Source: Thioalkalivibrio paradoxus
GTDB lineage: Bacteria; Pseudomonadota; Gammaproteobacteria; Ectothiorhodospirales; Ectothiorhodospiraceae
NCBI GenBank assembly: GCA_011390565.1
Contig: JAABSC010000001.1
Span: forward strand, 558,001 to 622,000
Length of the DNA: 64,000 nt
Reading direction: 5' to 3'
Below, piece after piece: positions 16,740 through 26,415 of this stretch; position 1 is the stretch's first letter; the number at the start of each line of letters is the position of its first letter. The notes under the pieces are model-generated. The model searched no databases, had not been told where the DNA came from, and saw only the letters and a list, made by a program, of their open reading frames with translations. The position numbers and the translations under genes are program-made.

Positions 16740-17606
16740 TCAGTCCTTGGCGTCGAGCAGACGCGCCACTTCCGAGCCGAAGCGCAGCAGCGACCCAGGG
16801 GCGATGTCGGGATCGAACCGCAGGGGGCATTCGGGTAACAGGAGCACCACCGAAGACCCGAGATTGAAGCGGCCCATTTCCTCCCCCCGGGCCAGCCGGA
16901 TCTCGCGGTCGCTGTAGTCCGCGCGGGTAACCACACGGCCTTTTGGCGGCGTCACCTCTCCGGCCCAGACCGTCTCGATGGAGCCCACGTTGATCGCGCC
17001 GATCAGCGCCATCGCGATGGGGCCGATCGACGTGTCGAAGAAGGCGATCACCCGCTCGTTGCGTGCGAACAGGCGCGGGGTGTGGGCCACGATCCGCGGT
17101 GCGACGGAGAACAGTCGGCCGGGAACGTGCACCATCGTTGACAGGCGTCCACTCAGTGGCATGTGCAGCCGGTGGTAATCGCGTGGCGCCAGGTACACCG
17201 TCAGGAAATGGCCGTTGGAGAATGGCCGGGCGAGGTCGGCGAAACCACCGACCAGTTCGGTGGTGGTGTAACTGTGGCCCTTGGCCTGAAAGATCTGTCC
17301 CGATTGGATGCGACCCAGCGCGCTGACCCGGGCGTCGGCGGGGCTCGACAGGCTGCGGTCGTCCCCTTCGAGCGGACGCACTTCAGGCCGCAGCGCCCGC
17401 GTGAACAGTGCATTGAAGCTCGGGTACGCGGCGATGTCGGCGTTCGCGGCCTCCGTCATGTCCAGGTTGTACTGGCGCACGAACCAGCGCAACAGGGGCT
17501 GCATGCGCGGTGATTGCCAGCGCGCGACCCGGTGCGTGACGCGGGAGATCGCGTGGTGCGGCAGCAGCCGAAGCAGTTGCGCGAGCAGGAAATCGAAGGG
17601 GGTCAT
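16740..17606 (-). CDS. psd: Phosphatidylserine decarboxylase proenzyme
   Basis: Psd makes phosphatidylethanolamine from phosphatidylserine at the inner membrane. The 288-residue proenzyme cleaves itself between Gly250 and Ser251 to give a pyruvoyl group; the site here reads LGSS, where E. coli has LGST, and LGSS is also accepted in the family. Other landmarks are PSFNALFTRALRP, SPADARVSALGRI (holding the expected catalytic Asp), and YLAPRDYHRLHMPLSG with the expected His. The C-terminal alpha chain is only 38 residues, as usual. The product could be the substrate for the PmtA-like methyltransferase found after pnp. Confidence 0.95.
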   Translation of the reverse strand: MTPFDFLLAQLLRLLPHHAISRVTHRVARWQSPRMQPLLRWFVRQYNLDMTEAANADIAAYPSFNALFTRALRPEVRPLEGDDRSLSSPADARVSALGRIQSGQIFQAKGHSYTTTELVGGFADLARPFSNGHFLTVYLAPRDYHRLHMPLSGRLSTMVHVPGRLFSVAPRIVAHTPRLFARNERVIAFFDTSIGPIAMALIGAINVGSIETVWAGEVTPPKGRVVTRADYSDREIRLARGEEMGRFNLGSSVVLLLPECPLRFDPDIAPGSLLRFGSEVARLLDAKD

Positions 17607-17638
17607 TGTGGGATCCGAAGCATCGCGTCAGGGGAGAA

Positions 17639-19891
17639 TCAGAGCCCCTGAGCGAAATCAAACGCGGGTTGCTCGCTTGGAGCCTGAATCAGGAAACCCT
17701 GCACCAGGTTTACGTTGAGCGTGAACAGAACGGACAGGACTTCCGCGGTCTCCACGAACGGTACGATCACCTGGCGTCCCTGCTCATGCGCCTTGGCAGT
17801 CAGTTGCGCAAGGGTCTCGCGGCTGTCCGCGTTGCGCGCGAGATTCTCCAGCAGGCCAGGATCCAGCTTAACGTAAGCCGCGTCGATGCGTCCCAGTACG
17901 GAGAAGGGGTCCAGGCTGTTACCGAAGTCGGTAATGCTCAACTCGACGCCAAGCGCCCGCAGGTCCTTCGCGGTCCGGGTTGCCGCCTCCAGCGAGGTGA
18001 GCAGGGTCGCTTCCTTGAATTCCACGACGAGATTGGCGGCCGGAACCTGGCTGCGCTCAAGGAACTTCCGCAGCCACTCGACGACGGGCTCGGGGTCGAG
18101 TGAACCATTTGAGAGCTTGACGAAGAATACGGTGCGCGGGTCCTCCTGCAGCTGCTGGCTCAGCGTTGCGATCGCGTGCCGGATGATCCATTGATCCAGG
18201 GGCGCGGCGATCCCCATGCGTTCGGCGGCGGGCAGGAATTCGCCCGGGTCGTAGACCTTGCCCTGGTCTCCAGTGAGTCGGACGAACACGTTGTACCGGG
18301 GAATGTCCTCGCCCTGAAGGCCCATGATGGGCTGGTACAGCAGGCGCAGACCGTCGCTCGCAATGGCATTCTGGATGCGTTCCTTCCAGATCTCATCCTG
18401 GTCCGGGCGGCTGCCCGAAGCTTCCCTCGGCAGGTAGAAGCTGTAACGTTGTCCCCCCTCCCTGCGGCTCTCCGCGAGCGCCTGTTCCGCCTGGCTCAGC
18501 AGCTCCTCGGCGGCGGGTCCGGAGTCGTCTGTCAGCACCGCGCCGCAGGATAGTGTTCCGCTGCAGGTCACGTCCTCCAGGACATGAGAGATCGTGGCGG
18601 CCTGGTTCAGGACCTCGTCGAGAATGTGTTCCAGTTTTCCGCGTTCCTCCGTGGGCAGAAAAACGCCGTACGTACCGTTCTCGAAGCGAGCGACCGTGGC
18701 CGGGTGCGGGAAGTGCATGTCGAGCAGGCTGCCGACCTGTTCGATCAGCGGCTCGAGTGATTCCTGTTGGGCGGGATCATCGGCGTCGAGCACATCCAAC
18801 TCGAAAAGAGCGAGGGCGAAGGTGCGGTCCGGATCGGCAGCGGACAGCAGCGGGCCCTCGATTGCCTGCAGCAACTGCTTGGCGTTTTTCCGTGGGGGTG
18901 GGGGCGGGGGCGCAGCAGCCGGGGGAGGCGCCGGTTCGGGAGCCGTTTCGATTTCCGGTTCCGGTGCCTCGGGTGCCGATTCAGGTGGTGCCGTGCGGGC
19001 GGCCGGGGCCTCGGTCGGTGCGGGTTGACGTTGCTGCCCGAGGGCTCGCGGTGGGCTGGCGTCGCGTCCCAGGCCCGGCGTCTCCACCCTCTGCTGCCGC
19101 AGCGGCTCATGCGGTTCCTCCAGCGCCGCACAGCCAGCGGCAGAGAGGTGGACGACCGTGCAGACATCGCCGTCGATGATCACCTGGTTGATCACGACAT
19201 CCGCTTCGAAGTCATGCCCGTTCCGGGTCCGGAGACTCAGGGTCTCGAAGCCCTCGGTGCTTTCGTCCTGCTCGTTCAGCTCGCGCAGCAGCGCATTGAG
19301 TTCGTCGCGCCGCTCCGGGGCGACCAGCTGGGGCAGCTGGATGGTTTCCAGGCTTTCCGACAACTGGATCTCGAAGCAGGCACGCCACGCATCGTTGGCA
19401 TAGATCGCGGTATCCCGATTGAAACAGGCGATGGGATACCGCGAGCTGTCGAGCATGATCAGGTAACGTCGGTCCGCATCCTGCAGCTTGGTGCGCAAAT
19501 GATTCAGTTCCCGGTTCCGGGACAGGTGGCCGACCGCCTTGAGGACCAGCGCGGCGGCGAGGTCATCGCAGTCGATGCCCACCGCCGCGAAAGCACCGGT
19601 ATCCAGAATGCCCGCGCGATCTTCCTCGGGCTGCTCCGTCATCACGATGATCGGAGTGACCCGTCCACGGCGGTAGAGCACTTCGTTCAGGTCGGAAAGT
19701 GCGATTCCCAGGTCCCGATCCATCAGCAGGATGGCTTCGAAGCGGTAATTCTGCAGCAGCCGCTCGATATCGCGAAGGTTTCCGGCCTGCTTGGCGCGTA
19801 CCGCGCGTCCGCGAAAACGGATGCGGCCGATCACCCGGCCAGCGATATCCGGATCGCCGGTAACGAAAAGAACGCTAATCGAATTGATCAT
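17639..19891 (-). CDS. FimX-like protein with degenerate REC, PAS, GGDEF and EAL domains
   Basis: A 750-residue cytoplasmic signalling protein. Layout: REC-like domain (1-125, with Asp58 but no Lys near VGIDCDD), PAS-like (about 140-250), an Ala/Pro/Glu-rich linker with eight prolines in a row nearby (about 285-335), a GGDEF-like domain with FENGTYGVF in place of GGDEF (about 340-488), and an EAL-like domain (about 500-745). EAL catalytic positions are lost: YNVFVR instead of YEALLR, VKLS instead of VNLS, TDFG instead of DDFG. VKLD (Lys675) and QGF (731-733) remain. This pattern fits a non-catalytic c-di-GMP receptor such as FimX, which promotes type IV pilus function; that role is inferred. 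AGGA lies eight bases before the chosen ATG. Confidence 0.85.
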   Translation of the reverse strand: MINSISVLFVTGDPDIAGRVIGRIRFRGRAVRAKQAGNLRDIERLLQNYRFEAILLMDRDLGIALSDLNEVLYRRGRVTPIIVMTEQPEEDRAGILDTGAFAAVGIDCDDLAAALVLKAVGHLSRNRELNHLRTKLQDADRRYLIMLDSSRYPIACFNRDTAIYANDAWRACFEIQLSESLETIQLPQLVAPERRDELNALLRELNEQDESTEGFETLSLRTRNGHDFEADVVINQVIIDGDVCTVVHLSAAGCAALEEPHEPLRQQRVETPGLGRDASPPRALGQQRQPAPTEAPAARTAPPESAPEAPEPEIETAPEPAPPPAAAPPPPPPRKNAKQLLQAIEGPLLSAADPDRTFALALFELDVLDADDPAQQESLEPLIEQVGSLLDMHFPHPATVARFENGTYGVFLPTEERGKLEHILDEVLNQAATISHVLEDVTCSGTLSCGAVLTDDSGPAAEELLSQAEQALAESRREGGQRYSFYLPREASGSRPDQDEIWKERIQNAIASDGLRLLYQPIMGLQGEDIPRYNVFVRLTGDQGKVYDPGEFLPAAERMGIAAPLDQWIIRHAIATLSQQLQEDPRTVFFVKLSNGSLDPEPVVEWLRKFLERSQVPAANLVVEFKEATLLTSLEAATRTAKDLRALGVELSITDFGNSLDPFSVLGRIDAAYVKLDPGLLENLARNADSRETLAQLTAKAHEQGRQVIVPFVETAEVLSVLFTLNVNLVQGFLIQAPSEQPAFDFAQGL

Positions 19892-20155
19892 GAGTCGGTT
19901 CCTGCGCGGGTTCTCCGGAGAGGATGACGATACGTTGTGACGATCGTGTCTCGGTCGTGGCTGGATCCACGCCGCCCAAGAGTATACGACCGTGGGCCCG
20001 ACGGGTGCGCTGGCTCCGGGGAAGGAGTTGAGGTTGGGGTGGTGCCAAGCCGTTGGTGTAGAGTTGGGACTGTCCGCCGGTAGCCAGAAGAACGTGCATC
20101 GGTTCCGAGGTTCAGCGGATTCAATCGGCGATGCCCCGGAAACGAGAGTGACACG

Positions 20156-21049
20156 ATGGATCCCGCCCGAGATCTTCGCAGTATCCGCGATTACATCCGG
20201 TTCGGCGCAAGCCGATTCCGCGCGGCGAACCTCTGCTTCGGTCACGGCACCGACAACGCGTTCGACGAGGCGGCGTGGCTGGTTCTCCACGCGCTATCGT
20301 TGCCCCTCGATCTGCCCGAAGCCTGGTGGTCGAGCCGCCTGACCGCCGAAGAACGGGTGCGGGTGGAAGCGCTGCTTCAGGCGCGGGTGGTCACACGCAA
20401 GCCGGCAGCCTACCTGACCCGCGAGGCCTGGTTCATGGGCCTGCCCTTCTATGTCGACGAGCGGGTGCTGGTTCCGCGCTCGCCCATTGCGGAACTGATC
20501 GAAGCGGGGTTCAGTCCCTGGCTGGATCCCGAACGGATTCACCGCCTGCTCGATCTCTGCACCGGGAGCGGCTGCATCGGTCTGGCGGCCGGGACCGTGC
20601 TCCCCGACGCGGAAATCTGGCTGTCGGATCTATCCCCGGGAGCGCTCGCGGTCGCCCGCGAGAACGCCCGCCGGCTGGGGCTGGAGGATCGGACACGGAT
20701 CGTGCGGAGTGACGTGTTCGCACATCTCGGAGAAGCGCCCGGCTTCGACCTGATCGTGTCCAACCCCCCATACGTCGATGCCCGCGACATGGCGGTTCTC
20801 ACCCCGGAGTACCGACACGAGCCCGTGCTCGGGCTGGCGGCGGGGGAGGACGGCCTCGATGTCGTGCGCCGTATCCTCGCGGGGGCGAGCGCGCGCCTCA
20901 ACCCGGGTGGGGCGCTGATCGTCGAGGTCGGCAACAGCCAGCCCGCCGTCGAGGCCGCTTTTCCGGACCTGCCGTTCACCTGGCTGGAATTCGGTGCCGG
21001 TGGCGACGGCGTGTTCCTGTTGACGCGTGCGCAGTTGCCGGATTCCTGA
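20156..21049 (+). CDS. prmB: Ribosomal protein uL3 (L3) glutamine N5-methyltransferase PrmB
   Basis: PrmB methylates a glutamine of ribosomal protein L3 during 50S assembly. The 297-residue product has the SAM site LLDLCTGSGCIGLA (residues 131-144) and the glutamine-binding NPPY at 203-206, with VPRSPIAELIE (106-116) and YLTREAWFMGLPFYVDERVL before it. VPRSP and the N-terminal half separate it from the release-factor methyltransferase PrmC. In many gammaproteobacteria prmB directly precedes aroC; here a rhodanese gene lies between them on the opposite strand. The 264-base gap to the FimX-like gene holds the promoter, but no convincing sigma70 pair was seen. Confidence 0.95.
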   Translation: MDPARDLRSIRDYIRFGASRFRAANLCFGHGTDNAFDEAAWLVLHALSLPLDLPEAWWSSRLTAEERVRVEALLQARVVTRKPAAYLTREAWFMGLPFYVDERVLVPRSPIAELIEAGFSPWLDPERIHRLLDLCTGSGCIGLAAGTVLPDAEIWLSDLSPGALAVARENARRLGLEDRTRIVRSDVFAHLGEAPGFDLIVSNPPYVDARDMAVLTPEYRHEPVLGLAAGEDGLDVVRRILAGASARLNPGGALIVEVGNSQPAVEAAFPDLPFTWLEFGAGGDGVFLLTRAQLPDS

Positions 21050-21059
21050 AGCGTCCGGC

Positions 21060-21491
21060 TCAGCACTGTTCCCAGGGCAGGCCGCGGAAGCGCCATCCGG
21101 AAACCGTCGAACGGTGATGCTCGCTGTCCAGCGGGCCTTCGAAGCCCTCGTCCACCGAGTACACCTTTTCGATCCCCGCGGCGATGAGAGCCTGCCCCGC
21201 GACCAGAGACCGCTTGCCGCTGCGGCAGATCAGGAAGACCTCCGGGGCATCCTCCCCGTGATCGCCGATCCCGCCCAGCAACAGTTTGCGGACCTGGGGC
21301 ACGAACTGCGGGTTCTCGACCCAATCCGGTTCGTCGATCCAGGGGATGTGCACCGCGCCCATGGGGTGCCCGACGAACAGATATTCCATCGTGGACCGGA
21401 TATCGACCAGGAGATCGCGCGGGCGAATCCGCAGGCGGTCGAAGGCCTCGACCGGTGAAATTCTCTCGGGCATGGGTGCCGTACCTGTCAT
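21060..21491 (-). CDS. Rhodanese-like domain protein
   Basis: A 143-residue single-domain rhodanese, a fold that carries persulfide sulfur on a cysteine. The active-site loop CRSGKRS starts at Cys89, the six-residue CxxxxR/S form typical of sulfurtransferases; LVDIRSTMEYLFVGHPMGAVHIPW (two short motifs DIRS and GAVHIP) is the N-terminal hallmark. There is no signal peptide, so it is probably cytoplasmic. The sulfur acceptor is unknown. It sits alone on the minus strand between prmB and aroC, 10 bases from the prmB stop, in a tail-to-tail arrangement. Confidence 0.9.
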   Translation of the reverse strand: MTGTAPMPERISPVEAFDRLRIRPRDLLVDIRSTMEYLFVGHPMGAVHIPWIDEPDWVENPQFVPQVRKLLLGGIGDHGEDAPEVFLICRSGKRSLVAGQALIAAGIEKVYSVDEGFEGPLDSEHHRSTVSGWRFRGLPWEQC

Positions 21492-21670
21492 CGCGCCGAT
21501 CTCCCTGTTCCTGAACGGGGCCAGGGACCGCGCCTGGCGATCCGGCCTTCGGACGATGATCCGCCGCCGTCGGGAAAAAGCAAGTCGTGCCGGGTCGGAA
21601 CCGGCGTGCGGACGGATCCGCTCGTTCCCCGTGCATACCCTCGACCCGGGTCTCGGGCTAGACTATAGGC

Positions 21671-22792
21671 ATGTCAGGAAACAGTTTCGGAAAGTCCTTC
21701 GTCGTCACGACCTTTGGCGAGAGCCACGGTGCAGCCCTCGGGGCGATCGTGGACGGCTGTCCGCCGGGTCTTACGCTCACCGAGGCCGATCTGCAGCGGG
21801 ATCTCGACCGGCGGCGGCCCGGGCAGTCGCGGCACACCACGCAGCGCCGAGAGCCCGACCAGGTGCGCATCCTGTCCGGCGTCTTCGAGGGTCGGACCAC
21901 GGGAGCGCCGATCGGGCTGCTGATCGAGAACGTCGACCAGCGCTCCAAGGACTACAGCGAGATCATGGATCGTTTTCGGCCGGGGCACGCTGATTACACC
22001 TACCACCAGAAGTATGGCCTGCGCGATTACCGGGGGGGCGGGCGCAGTTCCGCGCGCGAGACCGCGTTGCGGGTCGCCGCCGGGGGCATCGCCAAGCGCT
22101 ACCTCAGGCAGCGCTACGGGGTGGAGATCCAGGGTTGGCTGTCCCAACTCGGACCGATCCCGATCGAATTTCGCGATGCGCGCGCGATCGATCAGAACCC
22201 GTTCTTTGCTCCGGATTCCTCGCGGGTCGCCGAGCTCGAGGCGTTCATGGACAGCCTGCGCAAATCCGGGGATTCGGTCGGCGCGCGGGTGGACGTCGAG
22301 GCCCGTGGTGTGCCCCCCGGCTGGGGCGAACCGATCTTCGATCGTCTCGACGCGGACATCGCGCACGCGATGATGAGCATCAACGCGGTCAAGGGAGTCG
22401 AGATCGGCGACGGTTTCGGGGTCGTGGCCCAGCGCGGTACCGAGCATCGCGACGAGATGACCCCCGAAGGTTTTCTGAGCAACCATTCGGGCGGCGTCCT
22501 GGGCGGAGTCTCCTCGGGACAGGTCGTTCGCGTCAGCATGGCGCTGAAGCCCACCTCCAGTCTCCGGTTGCCCGGGCGTACGGTGAACACGGCCGGAGAA
22601 GCCGTTGAGGTGGTGACCAAGGGCCGGCACGATCCCTGCGTCGGCATCCGCGCGACGCCGATTGCCGAAGCCATGCTCGCGCTGGTGCTGATGGATCACG
22701 CGCTTCGACATCGGGCCCAGAACGCCGATGTCGACACGGGCCTCCCTGCCTATACCGAGATCGCGGGCGGACGCGGACCCACGACCCGGTAA
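21671..22792 (+). CDS. aroC: Chorismate synthase
   Basis: Chorismate synthase performs the last step of the shikimate pathway, turning EPSP to chorismate with reduced FMN. The 373-residue product has the family signatures [18 protein letters not shown] (residues about 16-33), [14 protein letters not shown], the FMN/phosphate-binding [14 protein letters not shown], and [10 protein letters not shown]. The ATG has no Shine-Dalgarno sequence; TAGACT lies six bases upstream, raising the possibility of a leaderless message. The gene is followed, after a 117-base gap with a GC hairpin, by an MFS transporter, and preceded by a rhodanese gene on the other strand. Confidence 0.97.
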   Translation: MSGNSFGKSFVVTTFGESHGAALGAIVDGCPPGLTLTEADLQRDLDRRRPGQSRHTTQRREPDQVRILSGVFEGRTTGAPIGLLIENVDQRSKDYSEIMDRFRPGHADYTYHQKYGLRDYRGGGRSSARETALRVAAGGIAKRYLRQRYGVEIQGWLSQLGPIPIEFRDARAIDQNPFFAPDSSRVAELEAFMDSLRKSGDSVGARVDVEARGVPPGWGEPIFDRLDADIAHAMMSINAVKGVEIGDGFGVVAQRGTEHRDEMTPEGFLSNHSGGVLGGVSSGQVVRVSMALKPTSSLRLPGRTVNTAGEAVEVVTKGRHDPCVGIRATPIAEAMLALVLMDHALRHRAQNADVDTGLPAYTEIAGGRGPTTR

Positions 22793-22909
22793 CGTCCAGA
22801 CCCCACCGGCCCTTTGCGGATCGGGTGGGGGCACCCGCGCTGGAGCGCCGTCACAGCTTGCCTCCTCGTGGGCTGGGCCAACCCGCCGCATCGACCGACA
22901 TCCGAGCCC

Positions 22910-24055
22910 GTGAACCAGCACATCCGTCTCTCCAGCTTCTACTTTTTCTATTTCGCCAGCATCGGGGCGTTCATGCCCTATTGGGGCCCGTATCTGTCCG
23001 AGCGGGGCTTCAGCGGGGCCCAGATCGGCGAGTTGATGGCGGTCGTTCTGGCGACCAAGATCGTCGCGCCCAACGTCTGGGGCTGGCTTGCGGACCGGGC
23101 CGGTGTGCGGATGCCGATCATTCGCTGGGGAGCGCTCGCAGGCCTGGTGACGTTCTCCGGGGTGCTCGTATACGGCGGGTACTGGTGGCTCGCCGTGGTG
23201 ATGGCCGTGTTCAGTTTCTTCTGGAACGCGATCCTGCCGCAGTTCGAGGCGACGACGCTGCGCGCACTGGGGCGGGACAGTCACCGGTATGCCCTGGTCC
23301 GACTCTGGGGCTCGATCGGATTCATCCTCGCTGTGGCCTTTCTCGGGTGGCTTTTCGACCGGGTCGCCCTGGGTTGGCTGCCGTGGATCATGCTGGCCCT
23401 GCTGTCGATGCTGTACCTCGCCACGCAATGGGTTCGCGAGCCACCGGATGGTCGGTCCCCTGATGACCCGGCGCTTCAGTTGCTCGCCACCCTGCGGCGT
23501 CCCGAAGTCATCGCACTGCTGGCCGCGTGTTTCTTCATGCAGGCCAGTCACGGCCCCTATTACGCCTTTTTCACGATGTACGTCGAGGGGCAGGGCTTCA
23601 GTCGCACCGTTGCGGGACAACTCTGGGCGCTGGGCGTCGTCGCCGAGGTTGCGCTGTTCCTGGTGATGCCGAGGCTGATCCTGCGGTTCGGCGCCTGGTC
23701 GCTGATCACGCTGGCTCTGGCGTTGACATCGCTGCGCTGGTGGCTGCTCGCGACGATTCCCGAGAGCCTGGCGGCGCTGATCTCCATTCAGTTGCTTCAC
23801 GCAGCGAGTTACGGGGTCTACCACGCAGCCGCCATCTCATTGATACACCTCTATTTTCCTGGAAGATTGCAAGGGCGCGGGCAGGCGCTCTATTCGTCCC
23901 TCAGCTTCGGGCTCGGCGGGGCGTCTGGAGCCCTGGCGAGCGGCTACCTCTGGGATGGAGTGAGTCACGCCTCTGTGTATGTGTTCGCGGCGGTGCTCGC
24001 GGGCCTGGGTTTTCTCGTGGCGCTTGCGGGCCTGCTGCGCAGCCGGGGCGATTGA
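22910..24055 (+). CDS. MFS transporter, HcaT/LacY-like (PPP) family
   Basis: A 381-residue inner-membrane permease with about 12 hydrophobic segments. It resembles the HcaT-like branch of the major facilitator superfamily: FYFFYFASIGAFMPYWGPYL at the N-terminus, WGWLADRAGVRMPII between helices 2 and 3, and YALVRLWGSIGFILAVAFLGW around helix 5 (each a short quoted piece). HcaT is thought to import phenylpropionate, but the substrate here is not predictable. I chose a GTG because it puts the first membrane segment ten residues in; an upstream in-frame start adds a 32-residue stretch unlike the family. The Shine-Dalgarno sequence is weak. Confidence 0.85.
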   Translation: MNQHIRLSSFYFFYFASIGAFMPYWGPYLSERGFSGAQIGELMAVVLATKIVAPNVWGWLADRAGVRMPIIRWGALAGLVTFSGVLVYGGYWWLAVVMAVFSFFWNAILPQFEATTLRALGRDSHRYALVRLWGSIGFILAVAFLGWLFDRVALGWLPWIMLALLSMLYLATQWVREPPDGRSPDDPALQLLATLRRPEVIALLAACFFMQASHGPYYAFFTMYVEGQGFSRTVAGQLWALGVVAEVALFLVMPRLILRFGAWSLITLALALTSLRWWLLATIPESLAALISIQLLHAASYGVYHAAAISLIHLYFPGRLQGRGQALYSSLSFGLGGASGALASGYLWDGVSHASVYVFAAVLAGLGFLVALAGLLRSRGD

Positions 24056-24177
24056 GAACACGGTCGAGTCTGCACCGAGGTCCGACAGTCGGGCGGGCCG
24101 CGGTCGCGTTCCTGGGCCAGAGGTGCGCTTTCGCGCTACTCTTGTCGTTTGGGATCGAGCATTCTTCAGGCCGCTGA

Positions 24178-25023
<846 letters not shown>

Positions 25024-25124
25024 GCGAGGCCTCGGGTTTCTGCGGCGGTCATCGGGAGCGAGGCGGCCCGGCCCCTCGAACCCGTGGGAACCACGGCGTC
25101 AGGGGATGCCCCGTCCACGGATGG

Positions 25125-25154
25125 TTGGACCGCGATTCTGTGCTCGCGTACACT
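25125..25154 (+). promoter_or_regulatory. Probable sigma70 promoter of carAB-greA
   Basis: TTGGAC (-35), an 18-base spacer and TACACT (-10) lie about 80 bases upstream of carA, giving a leader of roughly 70 bases. No ARG box or attenuator could be recognised in the leader. Confidence 0.5.
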
Positions 25155-25233
25155 AGTTGCCATCCCGTTCGTCGATGCTGGTGCTGCTTTTCAAGGTGGC
25201 AGGCTGCACTCAGGCACTATCCGGAGGTTCCCT

Positions 25234-26367
25234 GTGTCCGCGTCCGCTGTGCTCGTTCTCGAAGACGGAACCACATTTCATGGCCAGTCCGTGGGGGCGC
25301 CCGGTGAGACCGTCGGCGAGGTGGTTTTCAACACCGCGATGACGGGTTATCAGGAAATTCTCACCGATCCCTCGTACGCACGTCAGATCGTCACCCTGAC
25401 CTATCCGCATATCGGCAACGTGGGCACGACCCCCGAGGACGATGAATCCGCGCGGGTTCATGCTTCGGGGTTGATCGTCCGCGACGTGCCGCCGCTGGTC
25501 AGCAACTGGCGCAGCCGCGAATCCCTTCCCGACTTCCTGATGCGCCACGGCGTGATCGCGATATCCGGGATCGACACCCGGAAGCTGACCCGCATCCTGC
25601 GCGAGAAGGGGGCCCAGAGCGGTTGCCTCCAGGGCGGGGACGTGGATGTCGACCGGGCCCTGGAGCGGGCACGGTCCTTCCCGGGAATCAAGGGGATGGA
25701 TCTGGCTCGGGAAGTCAGCACGAAGATGCCCTACGAGTGGCTGGACGGCACCTGGAAGCTGGATGCGCCGGTGCAGAGGCTGAAGCCGACAGAGGCCGAG
25801 TTTCATGTCGTCGCGTATGACTTCGGCATCAAGCACAACATTCTGCGCATGCTGGTCGACCGGGGCTGCCGGGTCACGGTCGTGCCCGCGGAGACCACCG
25901 TGGACGAAGCGCTGGCCCTGGAGCCGGATGGGTTCTTTCTGTCCAACGGACCGGGCGACCCCGAACCCTGCGCCTACGCAATCGAAAGCATCCGCCGCCT
26001 GTGTGAGGAGAAGCGTCCGGTATTCGGGATCTGCCTGGGGCACCAGTTGCTGGGTCTGGCCAGTGGTGCGCGCACGCTGAAAATGAAATTCGGTCATCAC
26101 GGAGCCAACCACCCGATCCAGGATCTGCGCAACCGGCGGGTCATGATTTCCAGCCAGAATCATGGCTTCGCGGTCGACGAGCAGGATCTTCCGGATTCCC
26201 TGGAAGCCACGCACCGATCGCTGTTCGATGGCACGTTGCAGGGGATCGCTCGCACTGATTGCCCGGCGTTCGGTTTCCAGGGCCATCCCGAGGCGAGCCC
26301 CGGACCGCACGACGTGGCCCCCGCCTTCGACGATTTCATCGCCGCGATGCGCGCCGCGCGTCGCTGA
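25234..26367 (+). CDS. carA: Carbamoyl-phosphate synthase small (glutaminase) subunit
   Basis: CarA releases ammonia from glutamine for carbamoyl phosphate made by CarB, feeding arginine and pyrimidine synthesis. The 377-residue product has the N-terminal CarA domain ([31 protein letters not shown]) and a class-I glutamine amidotransferase domain with the nucleophile Cys267 in FGICLGHQ and the His/Glu pair in [17 protein letters not shown] start is indicated by GGAGG six bases upstream. It is followed after 48 bases by carB. Confidence 0.97.
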   Translation: MSASAVLVLEDGTTFHGQSVGAPGETVGEVVFNTAMTGYQEILTDPSYARQIVTLTYPHIGNVGTTPEDDESARVHASGLIVRDVPPLVSNWRSRESLPDFLMRHGVIAISGIDTRKLTRILREKGAQSGCLQGGDVDVDRALERARSFPGIKGMDLAREVSTKMPYEWLDGTWKLDAPVQRLKPTEAEFHVVAYDFGIKHNILRMLVDRGCRVTVVPAETTVDEALALEPDGFFLSNGPGDPEPCAYAIESIRRLCEEKRPVFGICLGHQLLGLASGARTLKMKFGHHGANHPIQDLRNRRVMISSQNHGFAVDEQDLPDSLEATHRSLFDGTLQGIARTDCPAFGFQGHPEASPGPHDVAPAFDDFIAAMRAARR

Positions 26368-26415
26368 AACATCCGTTTCCGCCGTACACGCATCCGACTC
26401 CGGAGCTGCACCCCC

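Noticed and set aside
16853..16864. LGSS instead of LGST at the psd self-cleavage site.
   Set aside because: Both are accepted forms of the processing site; the Gly-Ser bond is intact.
22801..22830. GC stem (CCCCACC/GGTGGGG) after aroC as a terminator.
   Set aside because: No T-run and a 16-base loop; too weak to annotate.
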